NCBI GenBank assembly: GCA_045579085.1
Contig: JAZNLO010000001.1
Location: 1-64,000 of the forward strand
DNA from: RGIG2206 sp045579085
Lineage (GTDB): Bacteria > Bacillota > Clostridia > Oscillospirales > Acutalibacteraceae
Direction of reading: 5' to 3'
Length of the DNA: 64,000 nt
The notes under the pieces were generated by a model, which worked only from the letters and a program-made list of their open reading frames with translations, ran no database searches and was not told where the DNA came from. Numbering within the stretch: position 1 is the first letter of the stretch; every line of letters starts with the position of its first letter. A program made the translations under genes and the position numbers. Below are positions 57,423 to 64,000 of the stretch, one piece after another.

Positions 57423-57495
57423 ATTAAGTCCTTTCTTGGTTTAAGAAATTATATCATTTAGGACTTGTGTTTGCAACAGTAATAAAGCTGTAACA

Positions 57496-57533
57496 GAGCA
57501 AAAAGGCACACTCCATAAGAAGTGTGCCTTTGG
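57496..57533 (-). terminator. Terminator of the small protein gene at 57544
   Basis: Stem AAAGGCACACT / AGTGTGCCTTT with an eight-base loop; the minus strand then has TTTTTG. Confidence 0.85.
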
Positions 57534-57543
57534 TGCTAAAGTT

Positions 57544-57723
57544 TTAAAACACCATATTTTTCATGCTCATAAGCATATCCTCAACCGCCGACAGCGCTCG
57601 GTGGGCGTGACGCTTTGTGCTTTTCATACCCTTGCAGTCTGAAAGCATAACAGCCGAAGCGGCTCCAATTGCTATGCCAACCATAACGCTTGCGGTGATG
57701 CAGCCCATAGAAGTTCTTCTCAT
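57544..57723 (-). CDS. Small single-span protein (YtxH-like layout)
   Basis: A 59-residue protein with an N-terminal transmembrane segment (about residues 7-27, with Gly/Ala spacing) and a helical, basic, Met-rich C-terminus. It has AAGGCAGGG upstream of its ATG and its own terminator, so it is a genuine single gene. The layout (short helix, then amphipathic tail) resembles YtxH-type stress-associated proteins, but I cannot assign it. Confidence 0.65.
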   Translation of the reverse strand: MRRTSMGCITASVMVGIAIGAASAVMLSDCKGMKSTKRHAHRALSAVEDMLMSMKNMVF

Positions 57724-57799
57724 AATATCCCTGCCTTATCGAGTTTTCAATGATATTATGTGCGTTAAAGGAATTTTTATGTTTGCTCTTTTTTGGTAT

Positions 57800-57828
57800 T
57801 GTATTTTTTAAAAATTTTTGTTATAATC
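57800..57828 (+). promoter_or_regulatory. Promoter of the ECF S-component gene
   Basis: TTGTAT (57800-57805), 17 bases, TATAAT (57823-57828); a second TATAAT lies at 57835. The leader is very short (about 25 bases), so no riboswitch fits between. Confidence 0.5.
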
Positions 57829-57857
57829 AGCATTATAATTTTTTTGGAGTGATGAAT

Positions 57858-58403
57858 ATGAGAAGTAAGGTTAAAAATATTACTGTTACCGCTGCTTTTG
57901 CGGCTTTGGTTTTTGTTTTCACCTTTGTTGTTAAAATCCCAACAACCACCACAGGCTATGTGCATGTTGGTGACGCTGTGGTTTACATTGCAGCAAGCGT
58001 GTTAAGCACACCTTATGCTATGCTTGCCGCAGGCATTGGCGGTGCCCTCAGTGACGTGCTCGGCGGATATACAGCGTATGCATTGCCCACATTTATAATT
58101 AAGGCGGCGCTGTGCCTGTGCTTTAAAAATAAGAGCGAAAAGCTTTGCTGTAAAGGCAATCTTTTTGCTGTAATAATTGCGTCGGTAATAAGCATTGCGG
58201 GATATTATTTAACATACGTGTTTATGCTTGCCTTTGCCGCAAAAGAGCCTTTGGCTGAGCTGTTCACAGTAGCACCCTGGATAGGCTCTGTTGCCACCAT
58301 TTTCGATAATCTTGTGCAGGCGATTGCTTCAGGCTTGATTTATTTTGTTATTATTGTCGCTCTGGATAAGATAAAATTCAAGGATATGATAGCTAAGCTG
58401 TAA
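57858..58403 (+). CDS. ECF transporter S component (vitamin uptake, TIGR04002-like)
   Basis: A 181-residue membrane protein with five to six helices. The motif TGYVHVGDAVVYIAASVL and GIGGALSDVLGGY mark substrate-binding S components of energy-coupling factor transporters; the group without its own energising module uses a shared EcfA/A'/T. The vitamin is not evident. The ATG at 57858 is eight bases after GGAG; a longer frame from 57750 lacks a site. No ECF ATPase gene is in the window. Confidence 0.8.
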   Translation: MRSKVKNITVTAAFAALVFVFTFVVKIPTTTTGYVHVGDAVVYIAASVLSTPYAMLAAGIGGALSDVLGGYTAYALPTFIIKAALCLCFKNKSEKLCCKGNLFAVIIASVISIAGYYLTYVFMLAFAAKEPLAELFTVAPWIGSVATIFDNLVQAIASGLIYFVIIVALDKIKFKDMIAKL

Positions 58404-58416
58404 GGCACACTCTATA

Positions 58417-59100
58417 CTACTCAGAAAACATTTCTCTAAGCTCACTTAGCGCCTTTTTCTCAATGCGTGATACATATGAGCGGGATATGTCAAGCTTGCT
58501 TGCAACCTCGCGCTGAGTCAGCGGACTTTTCCCGTTCAGCCCATACCTTAATTCGATTATGAGACGCTCTCTTTTAGAGAGCGTTTTTATATATTTTCTA
58601 AGATGTGCGATTTTCATAGCCTTGTCGATATCGTCAACGATTGTGTCCTCGCATGCGATTACATCAATAAGCGTAAGAGTGTTGCCGTCTTTGTCTGTGT
58701 CGATAGGGTCGTTTATGGACACGTCAAAGGCGGCTTTTTTTCTGCTTCTGAAATACATAAGAATCTCGTTATCAATACAGCGGGAGGCGTAGGTTGCAAA
58801 ACGCACAGCCTTATCGCCGTTGAAGGTTGACACCGCCTTGATGAGCCCTATAGTGCCGATTGAAATTAGGTCGTCCTGGTCAATGTCTGCTGAGAAATAT
58901 TTTTTTGCAATATGCACCACAAGTCGCAGATTGTGCTCAATCAGCGTGCTACGGGCCTTTTCGTCGCCCTGTTTTATTCGCTCAAGGCACTCTTTTTCCT
59001 GAGCGGGTGAGAGTGCTTTCGGGAAGCAACCAACCAGATTGACGTGGAGCACATAGAACATAAAGTTTTGTATCAGCGAGCTGAAAATTTGCTCTAACAT
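58417..59100 (-). CDS. sigK: Sporulation sigma factor SigK
   Basis: A 227-residue sigma-70 family factor. An N-terminal pro-sequence-like segment of about 20 hydrophobic residues precedes region 2 (DLISIGTIGLIKAVSTF, RFATYASRCIDNEILM) and region 4 (TQREVASKLDISRSYVSRIEKKAL). This matches pro-sigma-K, the late mother-cell factor. The gene is uninterrupted, so no skin-type element needs excision. AAAGGGG lies about ten bases before the ATG. Sigma-E is the close alternative, but the IEHNLRLVVHIAKKYF and DPIDTDKDGN features favour sigma-K. Confidence 0.93.
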   Translation of the reverse strand: MLEQIFSSLIQNFMFYVLHVNLVGCFPKALSPAQEKECLERIKQGDEKARSTLIEHNLRLVVHIAKKYFSADIDQDDLISIGTIGLIKAVSTFNGDKAVRFATYASRCIDNEILMYFRSRKKAAFDVSINDPIDTDKDGNTLTLIDVIACEDTIVDDIDKAMKIAHLRKYIKTLSKRERLIIELRYGLNGKSPLTQREVASKLDISRSYVSRIEKKALSELREMFSE

Positions 59101-59200
59101 TTTAAAATCAACCCCTTTGCAAATATTTATGCAAGGCTGAGGTTGTACTTTGCGTGTCCTATTTAAATTTAAAATGTTTGGTGTGTTTTAAATATAATTG

Positions 59201-59229
59201 TTGCATAAATCGCGTGACGGCTATATAAT
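59201..59229 (+). promoter_or_regulatory. Promoter of rpe
   Basis: TTGCAT (59201-59206), 17 bases, TATAAT (59224-59229), 46 bases before the ATG. Confidence 0.65.
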
Positions 59230-59275
59230 CAAGGTAGAGAAAAAATACAAAAACGCTTGTCAGCGGAGGTTAAAA

Positions 59276-59932
59276 ATGGTACAGATATCGCCGTCAATTC
59301 TTACAGCAGACTTCACCAAATTGGGTGATGCGATTGAAAAGCTTGAAAAGGCACAGGTTGAGATGCTACATATTGATGTTATGGACGGCATTTTTGTGCC
59401 CAATATTTCAATAGGATTGCCTGTTTGCGAATCTATCTTTAAAGCAACAAAGCTGCCGCTTGACGTGCATCTGATGATAATCAAGCCGCAATTATATGTG
59501 GAAAAATTTGCAAAATATGCCGAGCGTATATCAATACATTATGAAAGCGATTGCGATGTGCGTGAAACCCTGAGAATGATTAAAAAGGCAGGCGCAATAC
59601 CTGCCGTAACAATCAAGCCTGCAACGCCTGCTGAGGCTATATTTGACTTGCTTGATGAGGTTGGAATGGTTTTGGTCATGTCGGTTGAGCCGGGCTTTGG
59701 CGGACAGTCTTATATGCACAACGCAACCGAGAAAATCGCCGTAATCCGTAAGGAAGCCGAGCGCAGAGGTCTTGATATTGATATTCAGGTTGATGGCGGA
59801 ATAAACCTTACCACAGCTGCTGAGGCTGCGGGCGCAGGCGCAAACATTTTGGTAGCGGGCAGTGCCCTGTTCAACGCTGAGGATATGACAGCAGCCGTAG
59901 GTGAGCTTAGAGCTGCTGCAAGCGGAAATTAG
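59276..59932 (+). CDS. rpe: Ribulose-phosphate 3-epimerase
   Basis: A 218-residue TIM-barrel epimerase that interconverts ribulose-5-phosphate and xylulose-5-phosphate. Signature blocks: SPSILTADFTKLG, HIDVMDGIFVPNIS, LDVHLMI, MSVEPGFGGQSYM, QVDGGIN and VAGSALF, including the two Asp and His catalytic or metal residues. The ATG at 59276 follows GGAGG; an upstream frame from 59198 lacks a site. Its stop overlaps that of the convergent mecA. Confidence 0.96.
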   Translation: MVQISPSILTADFTKLGDAIEKLEKAQVEMLHIDVMDGIFVPNISIGLPVCESIFKATKLPLDVHLMIIKPQLYVEKFAKYAERISIHYESDCDVRETLRMIKKAGAIPAVTIKPATPAEAIFDLLDEVGMVLVMSVEPGFGGQSYMHNATEKIAVIRKEAERRGLDIDIQVDGGINLTTAAEAAGAGANILVAGSALFNAEDMTAAVGELRAAASGN

Positions 59933-60468
59933 CGCGAAAGCTCGGCAACGATGTTTTCGCTTAAGAGCTTGCCGTGCTCTTTTGTGTAAATAGCGGCGGC
60001 TGAGGCACCCACCTTATTGCCATATTCGCTGAGTATAAGCTCTTCATTTTTTGAAGCATTATTTATAGTAAGCCTGTATCTGTTGTTAATCAGATGCAGG
60101 CTTATTGGTTTTTCGATGCTGTGTTTATTAAGCCGTTCAGCCACGATTAATAAGTCGTCTGCAGAGCATATTTCCCACACCGTCGTTTCGTTAGCCGAGC
60201 GTTTAAGCCCCGTCAAAGATGAGGGCTTAACAGATGTAAAATAAATAATGCAGCCGCCGTCTGAGGCAGGGAACACTTCAACTATCATTCTGCTTGAGTG
60301 TGTATCAAAATCGTTTTGAGCGCCGATTCTTTCAAGCAACTCGTTTATCACACAGCGTGTTTTTGTTTTGTTATAATCAAGCTCGTCATATGTAATGTTG
60401 AGGTCACTAAGGTCATTTTTATCAAGTTCGATTTTGAGTCTTTGAGGAGATTCAAAATATATACGCAC
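59929..60468 (-). CDS. mecA: Adaptor protein MecA
   Basis: A 179-residue MecA-family adaptor, which captures substrates and activates ClpC. The N-terminal DLSDLNITYDELDYNKTKTRCVINELLERI is the substrate domain, the linker is short, and the C-terminal half (from about 90) is the ClpC-binding domain. It is shorter than Bacillus MecA. The start is a GTG at 60468 after GGAGTGAGATAA. ClpC, McsB and McsA are in the same window, 40 kb away. Confidence 0.86.
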   Translation of the reverse strand: MRIYFESPQRLKIELDKNDLSDLNITYDELDYNKTKTRCVINELLERIGAQNDFDTHSSRMIVEVFPASDGGCIIYFTSVKPSSLTGLKRSANETTVWEICSADDLLIVAERLNKHSIEKPISLHLINNRYRLTINNASKNEELILSEYGNKVGASAAAIYTKEHGKLLSENIVAELSR

Positions 60469-60617
60469 TTATCTCACTCCTTTATAAGAATGATACACCA
60501 CTTAGCAACGCATAGACAAGCGGTAATTAACGGCAATGAACAGCCATCAGTTCATATTATGCTGAATAAACGCATATTGGCAAAACAAAACGTCAATAAT
60601 ATCACAGAGGTGATATT

Positions 60618-60743
60618 TTGAAAGGGAAGAAAAACAGCAGTTGGCGAGTTTTTTGGCGTACTGTGCTTATAATGCTGGTTGGAATTGGACTTATTGCATT
60701 TGGATTTTTCTCTGCTATGTTTGTGTCTGCGGCACTAATTTAA
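60618..60743 (+). CDS. Very small membrane protein
   Basis: A 41-residue peptide with a basic N-terminus (KGKKNSSWRVFWR), then one transmembrane helix. It begins with TTG behind a good ribosome-binding site (AGAGGTGAT, seven bases upstream) and stops within the left arm of a terminator hairpin, so it looks like a real single gene. Function unknown. Confidence 0.5.
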   Translation: MKGKKNSSWRVFWRTVLIMLVGIGLIAFGFFSAMFVSAALI

Positions 60744-60780
60744 ATCGGCGTCACAAATTATGTGGTGCCGATTATTTTTT
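60743..60780 (+). terminator. Terminator of the small membrane-protein gene
   Basis: Stem AATCGGC (60743-60749) with GCCGATT (60767-60773), an inner CAC/GTG pair and six T residues after it. It insulates the V-ATPase operon from upstream transcription. Confidence 0.75.
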
Positions 60781-60881
60781 GGTAAAATTTTTGTAAATAT
60801 TATAGACAGACAGAATGGTTTATGGTAATATTATACAGTAATTATTTTGATTTGTCCGTCCAAAAAGGAGGTCAAGGTTAA

Positions 60882-61193
60882 ATGGCTAAGGATATAGTTG
60901 AAGCTGTACGCTCAGCAGAGGCAGAAAACGAGCGTCGTGAAAAGATGGCAGTCAACTCAGCTAAGAATGTGGTTGAGGCTGCACAGGCTGAGGCTGAGGT
61001 CATAATAAGCGAGGCGGTGGCTAAGGCAAAGGCTGAGGCTGACTCGCTGAATATTGCCACAAAGGCACAGTGCGATGCGCTGCTTGACTCGGCTAAAAAG
61101 GAAGCCGAGCAGAAGTGTAACGCTTTGAGCGAGGCGGCTGAAGGCAACCGCCAGCGCGTTATAGAGCTTGTTACGGAAGAACTACTTAAATAA
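60882..61193 (+). CDS. V/A-type ATPase peripheral-stalk subunit G/H-like
   Basis: A 103-residue, almost wholly alpha-helical protein rich in Ala/Glu/Lys, with heptad-like spacing (EAAQAEAEVIISEAVAKAKAEADS). It matches the G/H (AhaH, NtpF-like) peripheral-stalk subunit that pairs with subunit E and links the V1 and Vo sectors. It is the first gene of the ATPase operon, with AGGAGGTCAAGG before the ATG. Subunit E follows later at 63714. Confidence 0.8.
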   Translation: MAKDIVEAVRSAEAENERREKMAVNSAKNVVEAAQAEAEVIISEAVAKAKAEADSLNIATKAQCDALLDSAKKEAEQKCNALSEAAEGNRQRVIELVTEELLK

Positions 61194-61232
61194 AAACAAA
61201 CCATTGTCTTTTAGAAAGGACGGTGATAACGA

Positions 61233-63221
61233 ATGGCAAAAATGCCGATGAAGCAGATACGAATTGTTGCTTTAAGGGCAGAACGCAAAAAGCTGCTTGA
61301 AAAACTGCAGCAGCTCGGTGTGATGGAGATACTCTCTGAGGAGAAGTCCGCAAGGGGCTTTGAGCGTATTGACACAAGCGGCAGCGAGAGAGTGTTTGAG
61401 CGAAATGTTGAAACGGCTAATGAGGCGTTGAGAATTTTAGATAAGGTTGCGCCTGAGAAAAAAGGCTTGCTTGATTCTTTTTCAGGCAGACGTGAAATAG
61501 AGCTTGGAGAGCTAAGCTTTTGCGCTGAAAACAGAACTCACCTGATGAAGCTGTGCTCAAAAATAATTGAGCTTTATAAGCAGTGCGAGGAAAACGATGC
61601 AGAAGCGGTAAGGCTGATGGCAAACATAGCACAGCTTGAGCCTTGGCAAAAGCTCGATGTCCCGTTTAGCTTTGAAGGAACGGATAAAACACGGGTGTTT
61701 ATCGGTTCGCTACCCGCTGCGTACCAGTCGCAGACGCTTTATGACGCTATAAGCGAGAGATGCCCCGACACAGCATTTGAGTTTGAGATAATCTCCTCGT
61801 CTTCAAGTATGACCTGTGTGTTTGTAATGACTCACACCTCAAATGCAGAGCAGATGATGAAGGCGCTTCGTTCACTTGGCTTTGCTAAGCCGATGGGCGC
61901 AAACCGTTCGTTGCCTAAGGATAAAATTGAGCGGTTGAGAAACCGTTTGAACAGCTTGCCGGAGGAAAACAAGGCGCTTGAAGAGGAAATTGCTTCGCTT
62001 GCAGAGCACAGGCAGGAGATAGAATCGGTTAGCGATTATTTCCGTATTAGAGCGGATAAATATAAGGTAATAGGCGAGATTGACCATTCGAAGCACGCAG
62101 TTGTTATCAAGGGTTATGTTACCGAGCAGGACGCTGAGCGGCTTGAAAAAGCACTCACAGATACTTGCACGTGCGTTGTGGAGTTTAGTGACGTCAATCC
62201 CGATGAGGCTCCTGTTAAGTTTAGCAATAATGCGTTCGTTTCTCCTGTGGAATCAATAGTTGAGATGTACGCAATGCCCAACGCAACCGACATTGACCCC
62301 ACACCTGTGATGGCATTTTTCTTTTATTTCTTCTTTGGAATGATGTTCTCAGATGCGGGATACGGCTTGCTGATGGTGATTGCAACTACATGGGCGCTTA
62401 AGAAGTTTAAACCGGAGAAGAGTATGGAGCAGAGCATGAAGCTGTTTAGAAACTGCGGCATATTTACAATGCTCTGGGGCTTCATTTACGCAAGCTTCTT
62501 TGGTGACATTCTTAACACTGTTATAAAGAGCATAGCAGGAAGACAGATAGACATTCCCTTTATAACAAAGCCTATAATCGACCCTGTTAACGATTCAACG
62601 TTGCTTATGATAATTTCAATAGCGTTTGGTTTGATACAGATTCTGGTTGGCTTGGGAGCAAAGTTTTATGTTCTGTGGCGACAGGGCGAGCGGTTTGCAG
62701 CAATTTTTGACTGCGGCTCGTGGATGCTGTTGCTGACGGGCGTTGCGGTGCTTGCATCGGGGCTGGTGCTCGGTGAAACGTTTATTTATATAGGCGCAGG
62801 CATTTCGATATTAAGCGCTTTAGCGCTGGTGCTTACGCAAGGGCGCAGCAAAAAGGGCATAGTGATGAAGTTCTTTTCAGGCATTGCCAGTCTATATGAT
62901 TCAACAGGCTATATAAGCGACCTTATGAGTTATACAAGGCTTTTAGCTTTGGGACTCACAACGGCAATAATGGGAAACGTTTTCAATGTTTTGTCTTTGC
63001 AGTTTTCGGGAAGTGTGTGGACAGTGATACCGATGATTTTGGTGTTTATCATAGGCCACGCAGTAAACTTTGGGCTGAATGTACTCGGCTCGTATGTTCA
63101 CTCGATTAGACTGCAGTATGTTGAAATGTTTGGTAAGTTTTATGAGGGCGGCGGCAAAAAATTCGAGCCGTTTGAACTCAAGAGTAAATATACAAGAATA
63201 CGGGAGGAAAACAAACAATGA
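61233..63221 (+). CDS. ntpI: V-type ATP synthase subunit I (a-subunit)
   Basis: A 662-residue membrane subunit with a cytoplasmic N-terminal coiled-coil half (1-330) and a C-terminal membrane half (about 335-655) of seven to eight helices. The helix containing GFIYASFFGDILN and the segment SYTRLLALGLTTAIMGNVFN carry the conserved arginine of the ion path. It forms the half-channels next to the K ring. Its end overlaps the start of ntpK by four bases. Confidence 0.93.
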   Translation: MAKMPMKQIRIVALRAERKKLLEKLQQLGVMEILSEEKSARGFERIDTSGSERVFERNVETANEALRILDKVAPEKKGLLDSFSGRREIELGELSFCAENRTHLMKLCSKIIELYKQCEENDAEAVRLMANIAQLEPWQKLDVPFSFEGTDKTRVFIGSLPAAYQSQTLYDAISERCPDTAFEFEIISSSSSMTCVFVMTHTSNAEQMMKALRSLGFAKPMGANRSLPKDKIERLRNRLNSLPEENKALEEEIASLAEHRQEIESVSDYFRIRADKYKVIGEIDHSKHAVVIKGYVTEQDAERLEKALTDTCTCVVEFSDVNPDEAPVKFSNNAFVSPVESIVEMYAMPNATDIDPTPVMAFFFYFFFGMMFSDAGYGLLMVIATTWALKKFKPEKSMEQSMKLFRNCGIFTMLWGFIYASFFGDILNTVIKSIAGRQIDIPFITKPIIDPVNDSTLLMIISIAFGLIQILVGLGAKFYVLWRQGERFAAIFDCGSWMLLLTGVAVLASGLVLGETFIYIGAGISILSALALVLTQGRSKKGIVMKFFSGIASLYDSTGYISDLMSYTRLLALGLTTAIMGNVFNVLSLQFSGSVWTVIPMILVFIIGHAVNFGLNVLGSYVHSIRLQYVEMFGKFYEGGGKKFEPFELKSKYTRIREENKQ

Positions 63222-63673
63222 CAGGTACATTTTTTGCATTATTAGGAGTTGCAATCGCAACAGCACTCGCAGGTATCGGCTCTGCAAAGGGCGTAGGTAA
63301 AGCAGCACAGACTGCTATGGGCGTGCTTTCTGAGGATTCATCAAAGTTTGGTAAGATGCTGGTTCTCACACTTCTGCCGGGTACACAGGGACTTTACGGC
63401 TTTATCGTAGGCTTCCTTATCCTTACAAGCACAATAATGGGTGGCAACGAGGTTACCACCGCTCAGGGACTTTTGTATGCAGCAGCAGCATTGCCTATCG
63501 GTATCGGCGGTATGTTGTCGGCATTTGCACAGGGTAACGCAGCGGTTTCCGGTATAGCTTTAACCGCAAAGGACGATTCAAACTTCTCAAAGGCAATGGT
63601 TTCAATCACTCTTGTTGAGATTTATGCGCTTCTTGCCTTTATCGTTTCACTGCTTACCGTGCTTAATATCTAA
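63218..63673 (+). CDS. ntpK: V-type ATP synthase proteolipid subunit K
   Basis: A 151-residue double-hairpin proteolipid (four transmembrane helices), the rotor ring of the membrane sector. The residues known to bind Na+ in Enterococcus hirae NtpK appear in LPGTQGLYGF (Leu, Thr, Gln), SAFAQGNAAV (Gln) and VEIYALLAF (Glu). The first hairpin lacks the carboxylate, as in other V-type rings. This favours Na+ translocation, though it is inferred from the motif. The start overlaps the ntpI stop. Confidence 0.94.
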   Translation: MTGTFFALLGVAIATALAGIGSAKGVGKAAQTAMGVLSEDSSKFGKMLVLTLLPGTQGLYGFIVGFLILTSTIMGGNEVTTAQGLLYAAAALPIGIGGMLSAFAQGNAAVSGIALTAKDDSNFSKAMVSITLVEIYALLAFIVSLLTVLNI

Positions 63674-63713
63674 TAAGCACTCAGGTCAATTTTAAACGAA
63701 AGGCGTGAGGTCT

Positions 63714-64000
63714 ATGACCGGCAGTGAAAAAATCATAAATATGATAAAAGCCGACGGTGAGGCAGAGGTTGCCGCAATTAAGGCTGAGGCAGAAGACAAG
63801 GCGTCAAAAATCAGAGAACAGGCACAGATTGACGCAGAGACAGCAGCCGAAAAAATACTTGCTGAGGCTAAAGAAAAAAGTGCTCAGAGCGTTAAAAACG
63901 CAGAGTCATCAAGCGAGCTTGTTAAACGTAATGCTATGCTTTTAAGCCGTCGCAACGAGATAGATAAAACTATCACAGCCGCACTCGACTTGCTTTATAG
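63714..64000 (+). CDS. ntpE: V-type ATP synthase subunit E, N-terminal part (runs off right edge)
   Basis: The first 95 residues of subunit E of the peripheral stalk, an alpha-helical, Ala/Glu/Lys-rich segment (MIKADGEAEVAAIKAEAEDKASK, then EKILAEAKEKSAQ), ending in the window at TITAALDLLY. GTGAGG lies just before the ATG at 63714. The rest of the operon (C, F, A, B, D subunits expected) is outside the window. Confidence 0.85.
   Translation, partial: MTGSEKIINMIKADGEAEVAAIKAEAEDKASKIREQAQIDAETAAEKILAEAKEKSAQSVKNAESSSELVKRNAMLLSRRNEIDKTITAALDLLY

Noticed and set aside
58417..59100. A skin-type element interrupting sigK
   Set aside because: The reading frame is continuous from region 2 to region 4 with no insertion or recombinase.

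Overview
The window is from the chromosome of a Gram-positive, spore-forming anaerobe in the Clostridia, most likely an Oscillospirales/Ruminococcaceae-type gut bacterium (inference). The signs are strong GGAGG ribosome-binding sites, consensus sigma-A promoters, a pyruvate:ferredoxin oxidoreductase, an acetate kinase, an NADP-type glutamate dehydrogenase, a V/A-type ATPase, a CtsR-McsA-McsB-ClpC stress operon with MecA, and many sporulation genes (SpoIIQ-like, YlbJ, YqfC, YqfD, sigma-K). No rRNA, tRNA, CRISPR array, insertion sequence or integrase was recognised.

Layout. 1-9 kb: the start of nifJ runs off the left edge, followed by a CBS/HlyC-type membrane protein, a SpoIIQ-like LytM protein, an esterase, exonuclease III and two tandem Na/Pi cotransporter-PhoU paralogues. 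9-17.4 kb: ylbJ, then a co-directional run yqfC-yqfD-phoH-ybeY-era-yqzL-recO-mutS2 (spore engulfment, rRNA maturation, DNA repair). 17.4-22 kb: the ctsR-mcsA-mcsB-clpC operon behind three CtsR boxes. 22-28.6 kb: a tiny Cys-rich protein, a transglutaminase lipoprotein, two tandem paralogues of a family I do not recognise, gdhA and ackA. 28.7-39.5 kb: tmcAL, a DUF4380-like protein, a degenerate EF-G paralogue, the rarA-ydbS-ydbT operon, an unknown protein, greA and lysS.

39.5-44.3 kb is the most accessory-looking part: a divergent XRE-regulator/SLOG-protein pair around a phased-repeat AT-rich operator, a membrane protein, and an isolated five-gene phage-like cassette (fibre/baseplate-like protein, a structural-type protein, a small protein, an amidase endolysin and a holin) with no capsid, terminase or integrase. 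44.3-64 kb: a polyprenyl glycosyltransferase with a YfhO-type membrane enzyme, an HD nucleotidase, an anchored CBM9-like surface protein, trpS, metG, a NUDIX/lipoprotein pair, an M14 peptidase, transporters, sigK, rpe, mecA, and the start of a V-ATPase operon (G/H-like, I, K, partial E) running off the right edge.

Several genes form working sets. CtsR, McsA, McsB, ClpC and MecA make up most of a regulated-proteolysis system. SpoIIQ, YlbJ, YqfC, YqfD and SigK act in sporulation. The proteolipid K carries the residues that bind Na+ in Enterococcus hirae NtpK. The best candidates for new biology are the orphan lysis/fibre cassette, the XRE-SLOG pair and the tandem paralogues at 23.8-25.7 kb.
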